Source: Deltaproteobacteria bacterium
Lineage (GTDB): Bacteria > Desulfobacterota > Desulfobaccia > Desulfobaccales > 0-14-0-80-60-11
Reading direction: 5' to 3'
Assembly: GCA_003599195.1 (NCBI GenBank)
Contig: QZIZ01000035.1
Coordinates: forward strand, 1-37,940
DNA length: 37,940 bases
In this document: piece by piece, positions 7,534-15,320 of the stretch
How positions within the stretch are numbered: the first letter of the stretch is position 1
Layout: every line of letters starts with the position of its first letter
Notes under the pieces: generated by a model
Databases searched by the model: none
What the model was told of the DNA's origin: nothing
Seen by the model: the letters and a program-made list of their open reading frames with translations, nothing else
Translations under genes and position numbers: made by a program

Positions 7534-10500
7534 ATGAAAGATCATCCTTTTGACCAGGCAGCCCGGGAACGGGCCTTAAGCCCTGAAGGCAGCTTCCACC
7601 TGGAGGCCCCTGCGGGCTCCGGCAAGACCTCGGTGCTCCTGGCCAGATACCTCACCTTGTTGGCCCGGGTGGACGCGCCGGAGTCCCTGCTGGCCCTCAC
7701 CTTTACCCGGAAGGCCGCGGGGGAACTCCGCTCCCGGGTCATGGAACTCCTCTGGGGGCCCCGGGAACCGGACCCGAACGCTTCACCTTGGGAACATCTC
7801 CTCCAAGACCTGGCGGCTCAGGTTTTCCGGCACTTTGATAAAAAAGGCGCCATCCAGGAACTCCTGGCCCCGGAGAGGTTGCCGGTGATGACCTTTCACA
7901 GCTTTTGCGCCCAACTGCTGCGCTATGCCCCCCAGGAGGCCGGGGTGCCCCTGGAGTTTCGCCTGGTGGAAGAAGATGAGGCCAAGTGGCTGAAACAAGA
8001 AGCCCTGGAGGAGCTGCGGCGGCGGCTCTCCGCCCGCTCCTCCCGGGACCCGGCCCGCCAGGCCTTGGTGCGGCGGCTGGTGCGCCTCAACAACAGTTGG
8101 CCCCGCCTGGCTCAGGAATTGCGGGACCTGCTGGGCCGCCGGGACTGCTTGGGGGAGTTTCTGGAACTGGCCCAAAGCAGCCGGGATGCGGCCCGTTATG
8201 AATCCTTATTGGCCGCGCGCTTTCATCTGCTGTTAATCCCTTTGCTGGAAAATCTTGCCGCCGCCCTGGCTGCGAGCGAGCTGGGCCGGTCCTGGCGGGA
8301 TTTCCGGACGTCCATGCAGGACTCACCCATGGGGGCCGGGCTGCCGGCCCGGATCCCCGGAGCCGCTCCCGGTGATTTGCCGCAATGGCAGGCCCTGGCC
8401 GGGGTTCTCCTGACCAAAAGCGGGGATGTGCGCAAAAATTTTGCCTCCAGATACGGTTATCCCCCGGATTTTAAAAGTACTCTCTGGCCCGGATTGATCC
8501 GGTGGCTTCCCGCTGATTTCGCCCGCAGCCTGAAGCAGTGCCGGGACCTGCACTCCGCTGCCGCTCGGGCCGAGGAGGTGGCTGCGCTCCAGGACCTGGT
8601 CATCCTCCTGGGAGAGGCCCTGGGCATCTATGAAGAACTGTGCAGCCGGCGGCAGGCCCTGGACTTCATCGCCCTGGAGCAGGCCGCGCTTAAGCTGCTG
8701 GCGGTGGAAGACCCGGGGGAGCTGCTGCTGCGCCTGGACCGGCGACTGACGCATCTTCTGGTGGATGAGTTCCAGGACACCAGCGAGACCCAGATGACGC
8801 TCCTGTGCCGCCTCCTGGAGGGCTGGGAGCGGGAGGCCGGCCGCACCCTGATGGTGGTGGGGGACCCCAAGCAGTCCATCTACGGCTGGCGCCAGGCCAA
8901 GGTGCGCCTCTTTCAGGAGTCCCGGGAGGGACTGCCCTGCCCCGGAGCCGGGACCTTTCCCCTGGAACCGCTGTTGCTGACCACCAATTTCCGGGCCACG
9001 GATACCCTGATCGATTGGGCCAACCGGGTCTTCGGGCAGACCGTCATGGCCGGGGCCACCCAGGAAGGAGTGCAGTTCCATGCGGCCACTCCCGGACCGG
9101 CCGCGGCCCAGGGGGAATCCCCCCGCTTGGCCTTGTTTCCGGAAACGGACCCGGACTCCGCCCGGGACGCGGAAGCCCGCTGGCTGGCTAAGGAAGCGGC
9201 CCAGGCCGCGGCTGACCTGAGAGAAGGGGAAAAGATCGGCATTCTGCTCTTCGCCCGCACCCATCTGCGGGTTTATTTGACCGCGCTGGCAGCCGCGGGC
9301 CTGGCCGTCAAGGTGAAGGAGGGCCTGAAACTGGCGGATTCCCGGGTGTCGCAGCACCTCCACAACCTGGCCCGGGCCCTGACGCGGCCCCAGGACGAAG
9401 CGGCCTGGGCCGGGGTCTTGAGGGGACCATGGGGGCGAATCCCCCTCGGCCTTTTGACCCAAGCCGCCGGAACTCCAGGGGATTTGTGGCCTGATAAGAT
9501 GCGCCGGTTTGCCGGCGACTCATCCTGTTCCTCTGAATTAAACCAGATAATTGCCGCCTTGCTCAACGCCCTGGCCCGGGCGGGACGGCGGCCCCTGGCG
9601 GAGCTTCTGCACGACTTTCTGGCGGAGACGGACGCCTGGCCGGGCCTCGCGGCCCTGGAGGGTCCCGGCGGCGTGGCCAATGCCCGGGCCTACCTGGACC
9701 TGCTGGCCGCCGCCGAATCCGGGCTGCCGGAGGCCACCTTCACCAAGGCCGATTTTAATCTGGCGGAAGCCTTCCAGCCTCCGGACCCCCGGACCCAGGA
9801 TGCTGCGGTGGAGCTGCTCACGGTTCACGGGGCCAAGGGCCTGGAATACGACCAGGTCTTTATTCCCTTTTTGGATTGGCAACCCCTGAAAAATGAAAGT
9901 AAGACGCCCCCTTTCCTGCTGGAGGAGATTCCCGGCTCCCGGCTCCACGGCCTGGCCCTGGCCCGGCCCTACCTCCAGGAGAAGCAGAGTCCCATTTACC
10001 TTTTGCTCCGCAACCTGAAGGAGCGCCGCCTTCTGGAAGAGGCCCGCCGGGTCTTTTACGTGGCCGTCACCCGGGCCCGGCGGCGGCTGGTTCTGTCAGG
10101 AGTGGTCAAACAGAATCAAAACGGGGAATTCAAGCCCCCTGGGGAAAATCCCCTGGGGTGGCTCTGGGGGCATTACCGGCCCGAAGATATTAATCCCGGG
10201 ACCCCGGCGGTCTGGCCGGACCCGGAAATCCAGGTGGAACTGATCTCCGAGGTTCCATCATTAACCCCCGCGGCCCCGGAAGCCCGAGAACTGCCCGAAC
10301 CCTTGGATTTCCAGCCGGAGCCGCTGCCTTATGCATTGGAATTTCCGTCCCAATTGGCGGAGAAAGCGGGGGTACCCTCATCCTCAACCCAGGTTGTGGA
10401 TGTAGGGGCGAACCTTATGTTAGCCCTGGACGCCGGGCGAACACAAGGTTCGCCCCTACAAGAAAACCATCTCTTTGACGGCGAAATGGTATGGGCAAGC

Positions 10501-11013
10501 AACGGCGACGCCACCCCCAGGATCAGGGGGGAAGTGACGCACCGGCTGCTGGAAACTTTGACCAAAGGAGCGGACTTGCCCTCCACTGAGGCGGTGGCCG
10601 CGGCCCTGCGCCAGGGCGGGGTTTCCCTGGAGGCCGCGGCCCGTCTCGCCCCGGAGATATTGGCGGAAGCCGGAGCCTGCCGCCGTGACCCCTTTCTGGC
10701 GGGACTCCTGGATGCCAAGTCGCCTCCTATGAGCGAGTGGCTGATAGAAGCGCACTCCGGGCCGGGCCGCATCCGCCGGGGGGTAATCGACCTCTTGGCC
10801 TTTGACGGCCAAGACTGGTGGGTGGTGGACTACAAAACCTCACGCCCGGAACAGGAGGAGGAGTGGGAGGAGTTTATCCGGTCGGAGACGGCAAAATACC
10901 GCCCCCAACTCCTGGCTTACCGGCAGATGGCGGCGCGGATTAAGGGGCTGGCTCCGGGGGCTGTCCGTTTGGCCTTGTATTTTACGGGCTGGCAGCGGGC
11001 TGTGGAGATTTGA
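7534..11013 (+). CDS. AddA/RecB-like UvrD-family helicase-nuclease
   Basis: 1159 residues. Superfamily 1A helicase motifs occur in order: Walker A APAGSGKT (25-32), ALTFTRKAAGELR, MTFHSFCAQLLR, motif II DEFQDTS (411-417), VGDPKQSIYGWR (near 443), TTNFRA, TVHGAKGLEYDQVFIP, and motif VI VFYVAVTRAR (near 845). The C-terminal RecB-type nuclease shows GEVTHRLLETL (near 999), a GVIDLL...VVDYKT core (near 1085-1102) and QLLAYRQMA. It should unwind and trim double-strand ends together with the AddB-like protein. An in-frame stop at 7522-7524 makes ATG 7534 the first possible start; the nearby AAGGGA is too close to be a normal ribosome-binding site. Oddly, the linker between helicase and nuclease contains a 60-bp palindromic repeat read in frame (10401-10460). 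Confidence 0.9.
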   Translation: MKDHPFDQAARERALSPEGSFHLEAPAGSGKTSVLLARYLTLLARVDAPESLLALTFTRKAAGELRSRVMELLWGPREPDPNASPWEHLLQDLAAQVFRHFDKKGAIQELLAPERLPVMTFHSFCAQLLRYAPQEAGVPLEFRLVEEDEAKWLKQEALEELRRRLSARSSRDPARQALVRRLVRLNNSWPRLAQELRDLLGRRDCLGEFLELAQSSRDAARYESLLAARFHLLLIPLLENLAAALAASELGRSWRDFRTSMQDSPMGAGLPARIPGAAPGDLPQWQALAGVLLTKSGDVRKNFASRYGYPPDFKSTLWPGLIRWLPADFARSLKQCRDLHSAAARAEEVAALQDLVILLGEALGIYEELCSRRQALDFIALEQAALKLLAVEDPGELLLRLDRRLTHLLVDEFQDTSETQMTLLCRLLEGWEREAGRTLMVVGDPKQSIYGWRQAKVRLFQESREGLPCPGAGTFPLEPLLLTTNFRATDTLIDWANRVFGQTVMAGATQEGVQFHAATPGPAAAQGESPRLALFPETDPDSARDAEARWLAKEAAQAAADLREGEKIGILLFARTHLRVYLTALAAAGLAVKVKEGLKLADSRVSQHLHNLARALTRPQDEAAWAGVLRGPWGRIPLGLLTQAAGTPGDLWPDKMRRFAGDSSCSSELNQIIAALLNALARAGRRPLAELLHDFLAETDAWPGLAALEGPGGVANARAYLDLLAAAESGLPEATFTKADFNLAEAFQPPDPRTQDAAVELLTVHGAKGLEYDQVFIPFLDWQPLKNESKTPPFLLEEIPGSRLHGLALARPYLQEKQSPIYLLLRNLKERRLLEEARRVFYVAVTRARRRLVLSGVVKQNQNGEFKPPGENPLGWLWGHYRPEDINPGTPAVWPDPEIQVELISEVPSLTPAAPEARELPEPLDFQPEPLPYALEFPSQLAEKAGVPSSSTQVVDVGANLMLALDAGRTQGSPLQENHLFDGEMVWASNGDATPRIRGEVTHRLLETLTKGADLPSTEAVAAALRQGGVSLEAAARLAPEILAEAGACRRDPFLAGLLDAKSPPMSEWLIEAHSGPGRIRRGVIDLLAFDGQDWWVVDYKTSRPEQEEEWEEFIRSETAKYRPQLLAYRQMAARIKGLAPGAVRLALYFTGWQRAVEI
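10401..10460. repeat. 60-bp palindromic repeat in frame inside the AddA-like gene
   Basis: TGTAGGGGCGAACCTT (10401-10416) has its exact reverse complement at 10445-10460, and the inner 10 bases of each arm also pair with only two mismatches. The element is 60 bases, 20 codons, so it leaves the reading frame intact. It encodes roughly VGANLMLALDAGRTQGSPLQ around residues 956-976, in a Pro/Glu-rich linker between helicase and nuclease domains. Confidence 0.85.
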
Positions 11014-11017
11014 GAAG

Positions 11018-11052
11018 GTTTTCGGTTATTCAGTTTTCTGTTTTCGGTTATA
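11018..11052. repeat. Short dispersed repeat of TTTTCGGTTA words
   Basis: It directly follows the AddA-like stop. TTTTCGGTTAT occurs twice around CAGTTTTCTG. The reverse complement (AACCGAAAAC, AGAAAACTG) resembles blocks at 16701-16728 and 37757-37790, which suggests one dispersed family. Confidence 0.5.
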
Positions 11053-11097
11053 AAGGTATTGGTACCAATTCGAGAAAACTGCGCAGGCAATCTACAT

Positions 11098-11269
11098 TGT
11101 CATTCTGAGGGAGCGGAGCGAACGAAGAATCTCGTTTTTGGCGGCAAGGAATTTCCTAGCGGTAACGATGATTACAAGCAAATTGGATGTTCTTTCGCCA
11201 AAAACCAGATTCTTCACTCCGCTGCGCTCCGTTCAGAATGACAAAAGGGTGACTTTCGCCGAGGTCTCA
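11098..11269. repeat. Palindromic dispersed repeat, copy 2 (TGTCATTCTGAGG family)
   Basis: It aligns along its length with 1683-1857: TGTCATTCTGAGG, AAGAATCTCG, TTTTGGCGGCAAGG, a shared GATGATTACAAGCAAATTG centre, CGCCAAAAA, CCAGATTCTTCACTCCGC and a GAGGTCTCA edge. The core arms 11098-11243 form one long imperfect hairpin. The outer left arm is degraded compared with copy 1. It occupies most of the 320-bp gap between the AddA-like gene and the next gene. Confidence 0.8.
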
Positions 11270-11334
11270 AATTAATGATTGCCCCCTGGCCCTTACTACC
11301 TCTGGGATAATTCGGGAACCCTATAAAAACCGCC

Positions 11335-12174
11335 ATGAATCCGTTTTTTCCTCCAAAAACCCAAGACCGAAGACCGAAGACCCTCCCTCTGGCCATTCTG
11401 GTGTTGGCCATCTGCCTTTGTTCTCTGCGTCCTTCCTTTGCCCAGGAGGTCTCAACCCAGGGCATCTCCTTCCGCCTCATCCCCGGCGGCTACTATCTCC
11501 TGGGGAGTCCCTTGAGCGAACCCGGCCGCTACGCGGACGAGGTCGTTTCCCACCGGGTCAGAGTTGACTCCTTCTACATCGCGGTCACCGAGACCACCAA
11601 CGCCCAGTATGGCCGCTTTCTCAAGGCCACCGGACATCCCGCGCCCCTTTATTGGGAGGATAAGAACCTGAACGCCCCCAACCAGCCGGTGGCGGGCGTC
11701 ACCTGGCACGACGCGGTGGCCTTCACTAAGTGGCTCACCCAGGTGAGCGGCGTGCCCCATCGCCTCCCCACCGAACAGGAATGGGAGGCCGCGGCCCGGG
11801 GCGGCCTCACCGGCCAGCCCTTCCCCTGGGGCGCGGAAGCCCCGGACGCGGGCGGCGTCTTCCGGGCTAATTTCCGCCATGACCGCACCGCCAGGGATGG
11901 GTTTCTCCTCTCCGCGGCGGTGGGGTCTTTCCCCCCCAACGGCTACGGCCTCTACGACATGGCCGGCAACGTGGCCGAATGGTGCCTGGACCGGTACCAC
12001 CCCTTAAGTTCCGGCGGTCCCTTCAAACCCGGCATTCTCCGGGTCCTCAAAGGCGGTTCCTGGTTCTCCCAGGCCCGGGATCTCCGCTGCGCGGCCCGCC
12101 AGGCCGCGGCCCCTGATTATGCCGACGGCTACATCGGTTTCCGGGTAGTGCGCCTGCCTTCTCCTGCACATTAA
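11335..12174 (+). CDS. Secreted SUMF1/FGE-like domain protein without the catalytic cysteine pair
   Basis: 279 residues. A signal peptide (hydrophobic LPLAILVLAICLCSL, likely cleavage after SFA near 36) precedes a complete FGE-sulfatase fold: FRLIPGGYYLLGS, VTETTNAQYGRFL, PVAGVTWHDAVAFTKWL, RLPTEQEWEAAARGG, PFPWG, YGLYDMAGNVAEWCLDRY, VLKGGSWF and GYIGFRVVR. True formylglycine-generating enzymes carry two cysteines just after the GGS motif; here the stretch is GGSWFSQARDLRCAAR, with Ser/Gln where the first would be. Sulfatase activation is therefore unlikely. A structural, binding or other periplasmic role, as in other SUMF1-like proteins, is more likely. No sulfatase gene is nearby. The first ATG is the only one before the signal peptide. 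Confidence 0.85.
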   Translation: MNPFFPPKTQDRRPKTLPLAILVLAICLCSLRPSFAQEVSTQGISFRLIPGGYYLLGSPLSEPGRYADEVVSHRVRVDSFYIAVTETTNAQYGRFLKATGHPAPLYWEDKNLNAPNQPVAGVTWHDAVAFTKWLTQVSGVPHRLPTEQEWEAAARGGLTGQPFPWGAEAPDAGGVFRANFRHDRTARDGFLLSAAVGSFPPNGYGLYDMAGNVAEWCLDRYHPLSSGGPFKPGILRVLKGGSWFSQARDLRCAARQAAAPDYADGYIGFRVVRLPSPAH

Positions 12175-12180
12175 TTATTC

Positions 12181-12209
12181 TTGACAACCTTTTGTATAGG
12201 TGATAACTA
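12181..12209 (+). promoter_or_regulatory. Possible promoter of cooS
   Basis: A consensus -35 TTGACA (12181-12186) starts 6 bases after the preceding stop codon. The -10 is weak: GATAAC (12202-12207, 15-base spacer) or TAACTA (12204-12209, 17-base spacer). The leader to the cooS ATG would be about 55 bases. Confidence 0.35.
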
Positions 12210-12268
12210 GAATTCAGTATTTAGTTTTGGATTCTCAAATAGTTAACCTGTTGCAACAAGGAGAAGTT

Positions 12269-14287
12269 ATGGCTGAGTTAGAACTCGACAAACTATCCAT
12301 AGACCCCGCGGCCCAGGAGTTGCTGAAAAAGGCTCAGGCGGAGGGGGTTGAGACTATTTTCGACCGGGCTAAGACCATGAAGCCCTGCCCCATCGGGGTG
12401 GAAGGCGCGTGCTGCCGTATCTGCGCCCAGGGCCCCTGCCGGGTGCCCGCACCCAAGAAGAAACCCGGTGAAGAAAAGCCCGAAGAAGTGAAACTGCGCA
12501 TGGGCCTGTGCGGCGCCACCGCGGAGACCATCGTTGCCCGGAATTTCGCGCGTATGGTGGCCTCGGGCACCGCCTCCCATAACGACCACTCCCGGGGGGT
12601 GGCCAAACTCTTCAAAGAAGTGGCCCAAGGCGAGGCTCCCGGCTACGAAATCAAGGACGTCACCAAGCTGCGCCGGGTGGCTAAGGATTGGGACGTGGCC
12701 CTGACCGCAGGCGAAGGCGAGGAGGCCAAGCCCCGGCCCAAGGAGGCGGTGGCCCTGGATCTGGCCGATAAAATTCTGGCGGAGTTCGGCCAGCAGTCCG
12801 GTGAAATTAACTATACCCGCCGCGCCCCCAAGAAACGCCAGGAGATCTGGCGCAAGCACGGGGTGGTGCCCCGGGGTCTGGACATCGAGGTGGTGGAACT
12901 GATGCACCGCACCCATATGGGCGTGGACCAGGACTACAAAAACCTCATCAAACAGTCCACCCGCTGCGCCCTGGCGGACGGCTGGGGCGGATCCATGATT
13001 TCCACCGACCTCCAGGACATCATGTTCGGCTGCCCGGTGCCCATTGCCGGAGAGATCAACCTGGGCGTCTTGAAAGAAGACCACGTCAATATAGTGATGC
13101 ACGGCCATGAGCCGCTGCTGCCGGAGATGCTGTATGTGGCCTCCCAGGACCCGGAACTCATCTCATACGCCCAGTCCAAGGGCGCTAAGGGCATTCAGCT
13201 CGCGGGCATGTGCTGCTCCGCCAACGAAGTCCTGATGCGCCACGGCGTGCCGGTGGCGGGCAACTACCTGCACCAGGAGTTGGCGGTGATCACCGGCGCG
13301 GTGGACGCGTTGGTGGTGGACGTGCAGTGCGAGATGCAGGCCCTGGAGAACGTGGCCAAATGTTATCACACCAAGATCATCACCACCGATGACCGGGCCA
13401 AGATGCCCCTGGCGGAACACATCCCGTTTGATGAGCACCATGCCCTGGACGTGGCCAAGAAGATCATCCGGGAAGGCATCGATAATTATCCCAACCGCCG
13501 CGCGCCGGTGCTGATTCCCAAGGAATCCAGCCCCACCGTGGTGGGCTTCAGCTATGAGACCATCCAGTACCTGTTGGGCGGGTCCATCCGCGGTTCATAT
13601 TACACCCTGAACGACAACGTCATCGGCGGCCGCATCCGGGGTATCGCCGGCGTGGTGGGCTGCAACAACTGCCGCACCACCCAGGATTCGAGCCACATGA
13701 TCCTGATCAAGGAGCTGCTGAAAAATGACGTCATCGTCTTGTCCACCGGCTGCGCGGCCATGGCCGCGGGCAAGTACGGCCTGCTCACTCCTGAGGCCGC
13801 GTCCAAGTACTGCGGCGAGGGTCTGGCCGAGGTCTGCGAGACCGTGGGCATCCCGCCGGTGTTGCACATGGGGGCCTGCGTGGATAACTCCCGGATATTG
13901 ATGGCGGCCACGGCTTGTGTGAAGGCGGGCGGCCTGGGCACGGACATCAGCGACCTGCCCGCGGCCGGCGCCGCTCCCGAATGGATGAGTGAGAAGGCCA
14001 TCGCCATCGGCCAGTACTTCGTGACTTCCGGCGTCTACACCCTGTTCGGAGTCACCTGGCCCACCACCGGTTCCGAGATCCTCACGGATTACCTTTTCAA
14101 GGGCATCGAAGAGGAATACGGGGGCAAGTGGGACTTTGTCCAGGATCCCTACGACATGGCGAAGCGCATGATCGCCCACATCGACCTGAAGCGCAAAGCC
14201 CTTGGCATCGACAAGGCCCGGGAACGCGTGCTCATGGATATGGAAATGCGCCGCCAACTGGAAGCCGCGGCAGGTGAAGAACATTAA
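12269..14287 (+). CDS. cooS: Anaerobic carbon-monoxide dehydrogenase catalytic subunit CooS
   Basis: 672 residues from ATG 12269, chosen because AAGGAG (12258-12263) precedes it; an in-frame GTG at 12200 has no such site. CooS interconverts CO and CO2 at the Ni-Fe-S C-cluster. Cys40 and Cys48 match the intersubunit D-cluster and Cys49, Cys52, Cys57 and Cys81 the B-cluster. C-cluster ligands are seen as HGHEP, a Cys in AGMCCSANE, and cysteines near 353 (DVQCEMQ), 465 (VGCNNCRTT), 495 (STGCAAM) and 537 (MGACVDNS). All known cluster ligands therefore appear present. About ten extra residues rich in Lys, Glu and Pro separate Cys57 from Cys81. No cooC, cooF, hydrogenase or acetyl-CoA synthase gene is adjacent, so it looks like a solitary monofunctional enzyme. 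Two hairpins follow the gene. Confidence 0.97.
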   Translation: MAELELDKLSIDPAAQELLKKAQAEGVETIFDRAKTMKPCPIGVEGACCRICAQGPCRVPAPKKKPGEEKPEEVKLRMGLCGATAETIVARNFARMVASGTASHNDHSRGVAKLFKEVAQGEAPGYEIKDVTKLRRVAKDWDVALTAGEGEEAKPRPKEAVALDLADKILAEFGQQSGEINYTRRAPKKRQEIWRKHGVVPRGLDIEVVELMHRTHMGVDQDYKNLIKQSTRCALADGWGGSMISTDLQDIMFGCPVPIAGEINLGVLKEDHVNIVMHGHEPLLPEMLYVASQDPELISYAQSKGAKGIQLAGMCCSANEVLMRHGVPVAGNYLHQELAVITGAVDALVVDVQCEMQALENVAKCYHTKIITTDDRAKMPLAEHIPFDEHHALDVAKKIIREGIDNYPNRRAPVLIPKESSPTVVGFSYETIQYLLGGSIRGSYYTLNDNVIGGRIRGIAGVVGCNNCRTTQDSSHMILIKELLKNDVIVLSTGCAAMAAGKYGLLTPEAASKYCGEGLAEVCETVGIPPVLHMGACVDNSRILMAATACVKAGGLGTDISDLPAAGAAPEWMSEKAIAIGQYFVTSGVYTLFGVTWPTTGSEILTDYLFKGIEEEYGGKWDFVQDPYDMAKRMIAHIDLKRKALGIDKARERVLMDMEMRRQLEAAAGEEH

Positions 14288-14309
14288 ACTTTGGCGAGCG
14301 TGTTTTGGG

Positions 14310-14334
14310 GGAGGGGGCCAGGGGTGCCCCCTCC
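14310..14334 (+). repeat. GC-rich hairpin after cooS
   Basis: GGAGGGGGC (14310-14318) and GCCCCCTCC (14326-14334) pair perfectly around a 7-base loop. It has no T-run after it and may be a dispersed repeat or the first half of a double terminator with 14373-14405. Confidence 0.5.
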
Positions 14335-14372
14335 CTCAAACCCCTCCCCCAACCCCTTATGTATTTATAAGA

Positions 14373-14405
14373 GGCGGAGCGCATGGCTCTGCCTTTCTTG
14401 TTTTT
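14373..14405 (+). terminator. Rho-independent terminator of cooS
   Basis: GGCGGAGC (14373-14380) pairs with GCTCTGCC (14386-14393, one G-T pair) around a 5-base loop, followed by the T-rich tract TTTCTTGTTTTT. It lies about 90 bases after the cooS stop and ahead of radC. Confidence 0.6.
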
Positions 14406-14489
14406 CAGGAGCGGCTAATAAAATTGACAAACCGGGAGGAAAAATATTAAAAGAAATTAAATTCTTGAAGCTCCGGGCGGTATGGCAGC

Positions 14490-15191
14490 GTGGCTGATCA
14501 AGTAAAAGAGAAAACCGCAAAACCCCACTACCACGGCCACCGCCAGCGTCTCCGGAGCCGCTTCCTGAAGGGCGGGACCGCGGGCCTCCAGGATTACGAA
14601 CTCCTGGAGCTGCTCCTCACTTTTGCCATCCCCTATTCCGACGTCAAGCCCCTGGCCAAAAGCCTGATTGCCCACTTCGGCTCCTTCACCCAGGTGCTGG
14701 ACGCCTCCCCCCAGGATCTCATGGAGGTCACCGGCCTGAAGGAATACTCCGCCACTCTGATCAACCTGGTGAAGGCCTGCGCCGAATACTATTTAAAAGA
14801 AGAAGCCCTGAAGCGCAAGCCCATCAACTCCCTGGACGCGCTGGTGGCCTACTGCCGCACCGCCATGGGGGGCCTCAAAGACGAGCAATTCCGGGTGCTG
14901 TTCCTCAACAGCCAGAACGAAATCATCGCCGAAGAGATCGTCCAGGAAGGCACCGTGGATCAGACCGTGGTCTATCCTAGAAAAGTCCTGGAACTGGCCC
15001 TGAAACACAAGGCCACCGCCCTGATTTTAGTCCACAACCACCCCAGCGGCAGCCTCAAACCCTCGGCCGCAGACCGGGAACTGACCCGGGCTTTGGTAAA
15101 AGCCGCCAAGACCATCCACATCACGGTCCATGATCATTTGATCGTCAGCAGGCAGGGGTATTTTTCTTTGGCGGAGCATAATATGTTGTGA
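14490..15191 (+). CDS. radC: RadC-family JAMM/MPN protein
   Basis: 233 residues from a GTG at 14490; an ATG eight bases upstream is in another frame and ends quickly. The N-terminal part has the family opening (HGHRQRLRSRFL...LQDYELLELLL) and a helix-hairpin-helix region (about 55-90). The C-terminal JAMM site reads HNHPSG with metal ligands His182 and His184 and Asp195 in SAADRELT. RadC proteins were named for a DNA repair phenotype that was later withdrawn; the true function is unknown, though the fold suggests a metal-dependent hydrolase. The ribosome-binding site is weak (GGGCGG). Codon use matches its neighbours. Confidence 0.9.
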   Translation: MADQVKEKTAKPHYHGHRQRLRSRFLKGGTAGLQDYELLELLLTFAIPYSDVKPLAKSLIAHFGSFTQVLDASPQDLMEVTGLKEYSATLINLVKACAEYYLKEEALKRKPINSLDALVAYCRTAMGGLKDEQFRVLFLNSQNEIIAEEIVQEGTVDQTVVYPRKVLELALKHKATALILVHNHPSGSLKPSAADRELTRALVKAAKTIHITVHDHLIVSRQGYFSLAEHNML

Positions 15192-15209
15192 AATTTCTTA
15201 AAGGTAACC

Positions 15210-15296
15210 ATGGGGAGCATCAAAATTAAGCGCAAGAAAATTAAGATTAAAAGTCTAGCCCCGAGTCAAAAAGCTCAATTAGACTCATGGGGGTGA
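15210..15296 (+). CDS. Possible 28-residue basic small ORF or leader peptide
   Basis: ATG 15210 follows AAAGGT (15200-15205) at 4 bases. It reads MGSIKIKRKKIKIKSLAPSQ, then KAQLDSWG and stop: a very basic first half with no cysteines or membrane segment. The stop is 24 bases before the CoA-transferase ATG, on the same strand, so it could be a translated leader or a tiny regulatory protein. Nothing beyond the plausible ribosome-binding site shows that it is expressed. Confidence 0.35.
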   Translation: MGSIKIKRKKIKIKSLAPSQKAQLDSWG

Positions 15297-15320
15297 TGAT
15301 AAAAGGTCAGGAAGAAATTA

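Noticed and set aside
8323..9462. 379-codon open frame on the minus strand
   Set aside because: It overlaps the AddA-like helicase motifs on the other strand and is Gly/Gln/His-rich, typical of antisense frames in GC-rich genes.
10401..10460. Palindrome inside the AddA-like gene as a terminator
   Set aside because: It lies mid-gene with the nuclease domain intact downstream and no T-run follows.
12200..12268. Longer CooS starting at an in-frame GTG
   Set aside because: No ribosome-binding site precedes it; the ATG at 12269 has AAGGAG, and cluster positions from that start match known enzymes.
14291..14497. 68-codon frame between cooS and radC
   Set aside because: It runs through GC-rich hairpins and the terminator and has no coding signature.
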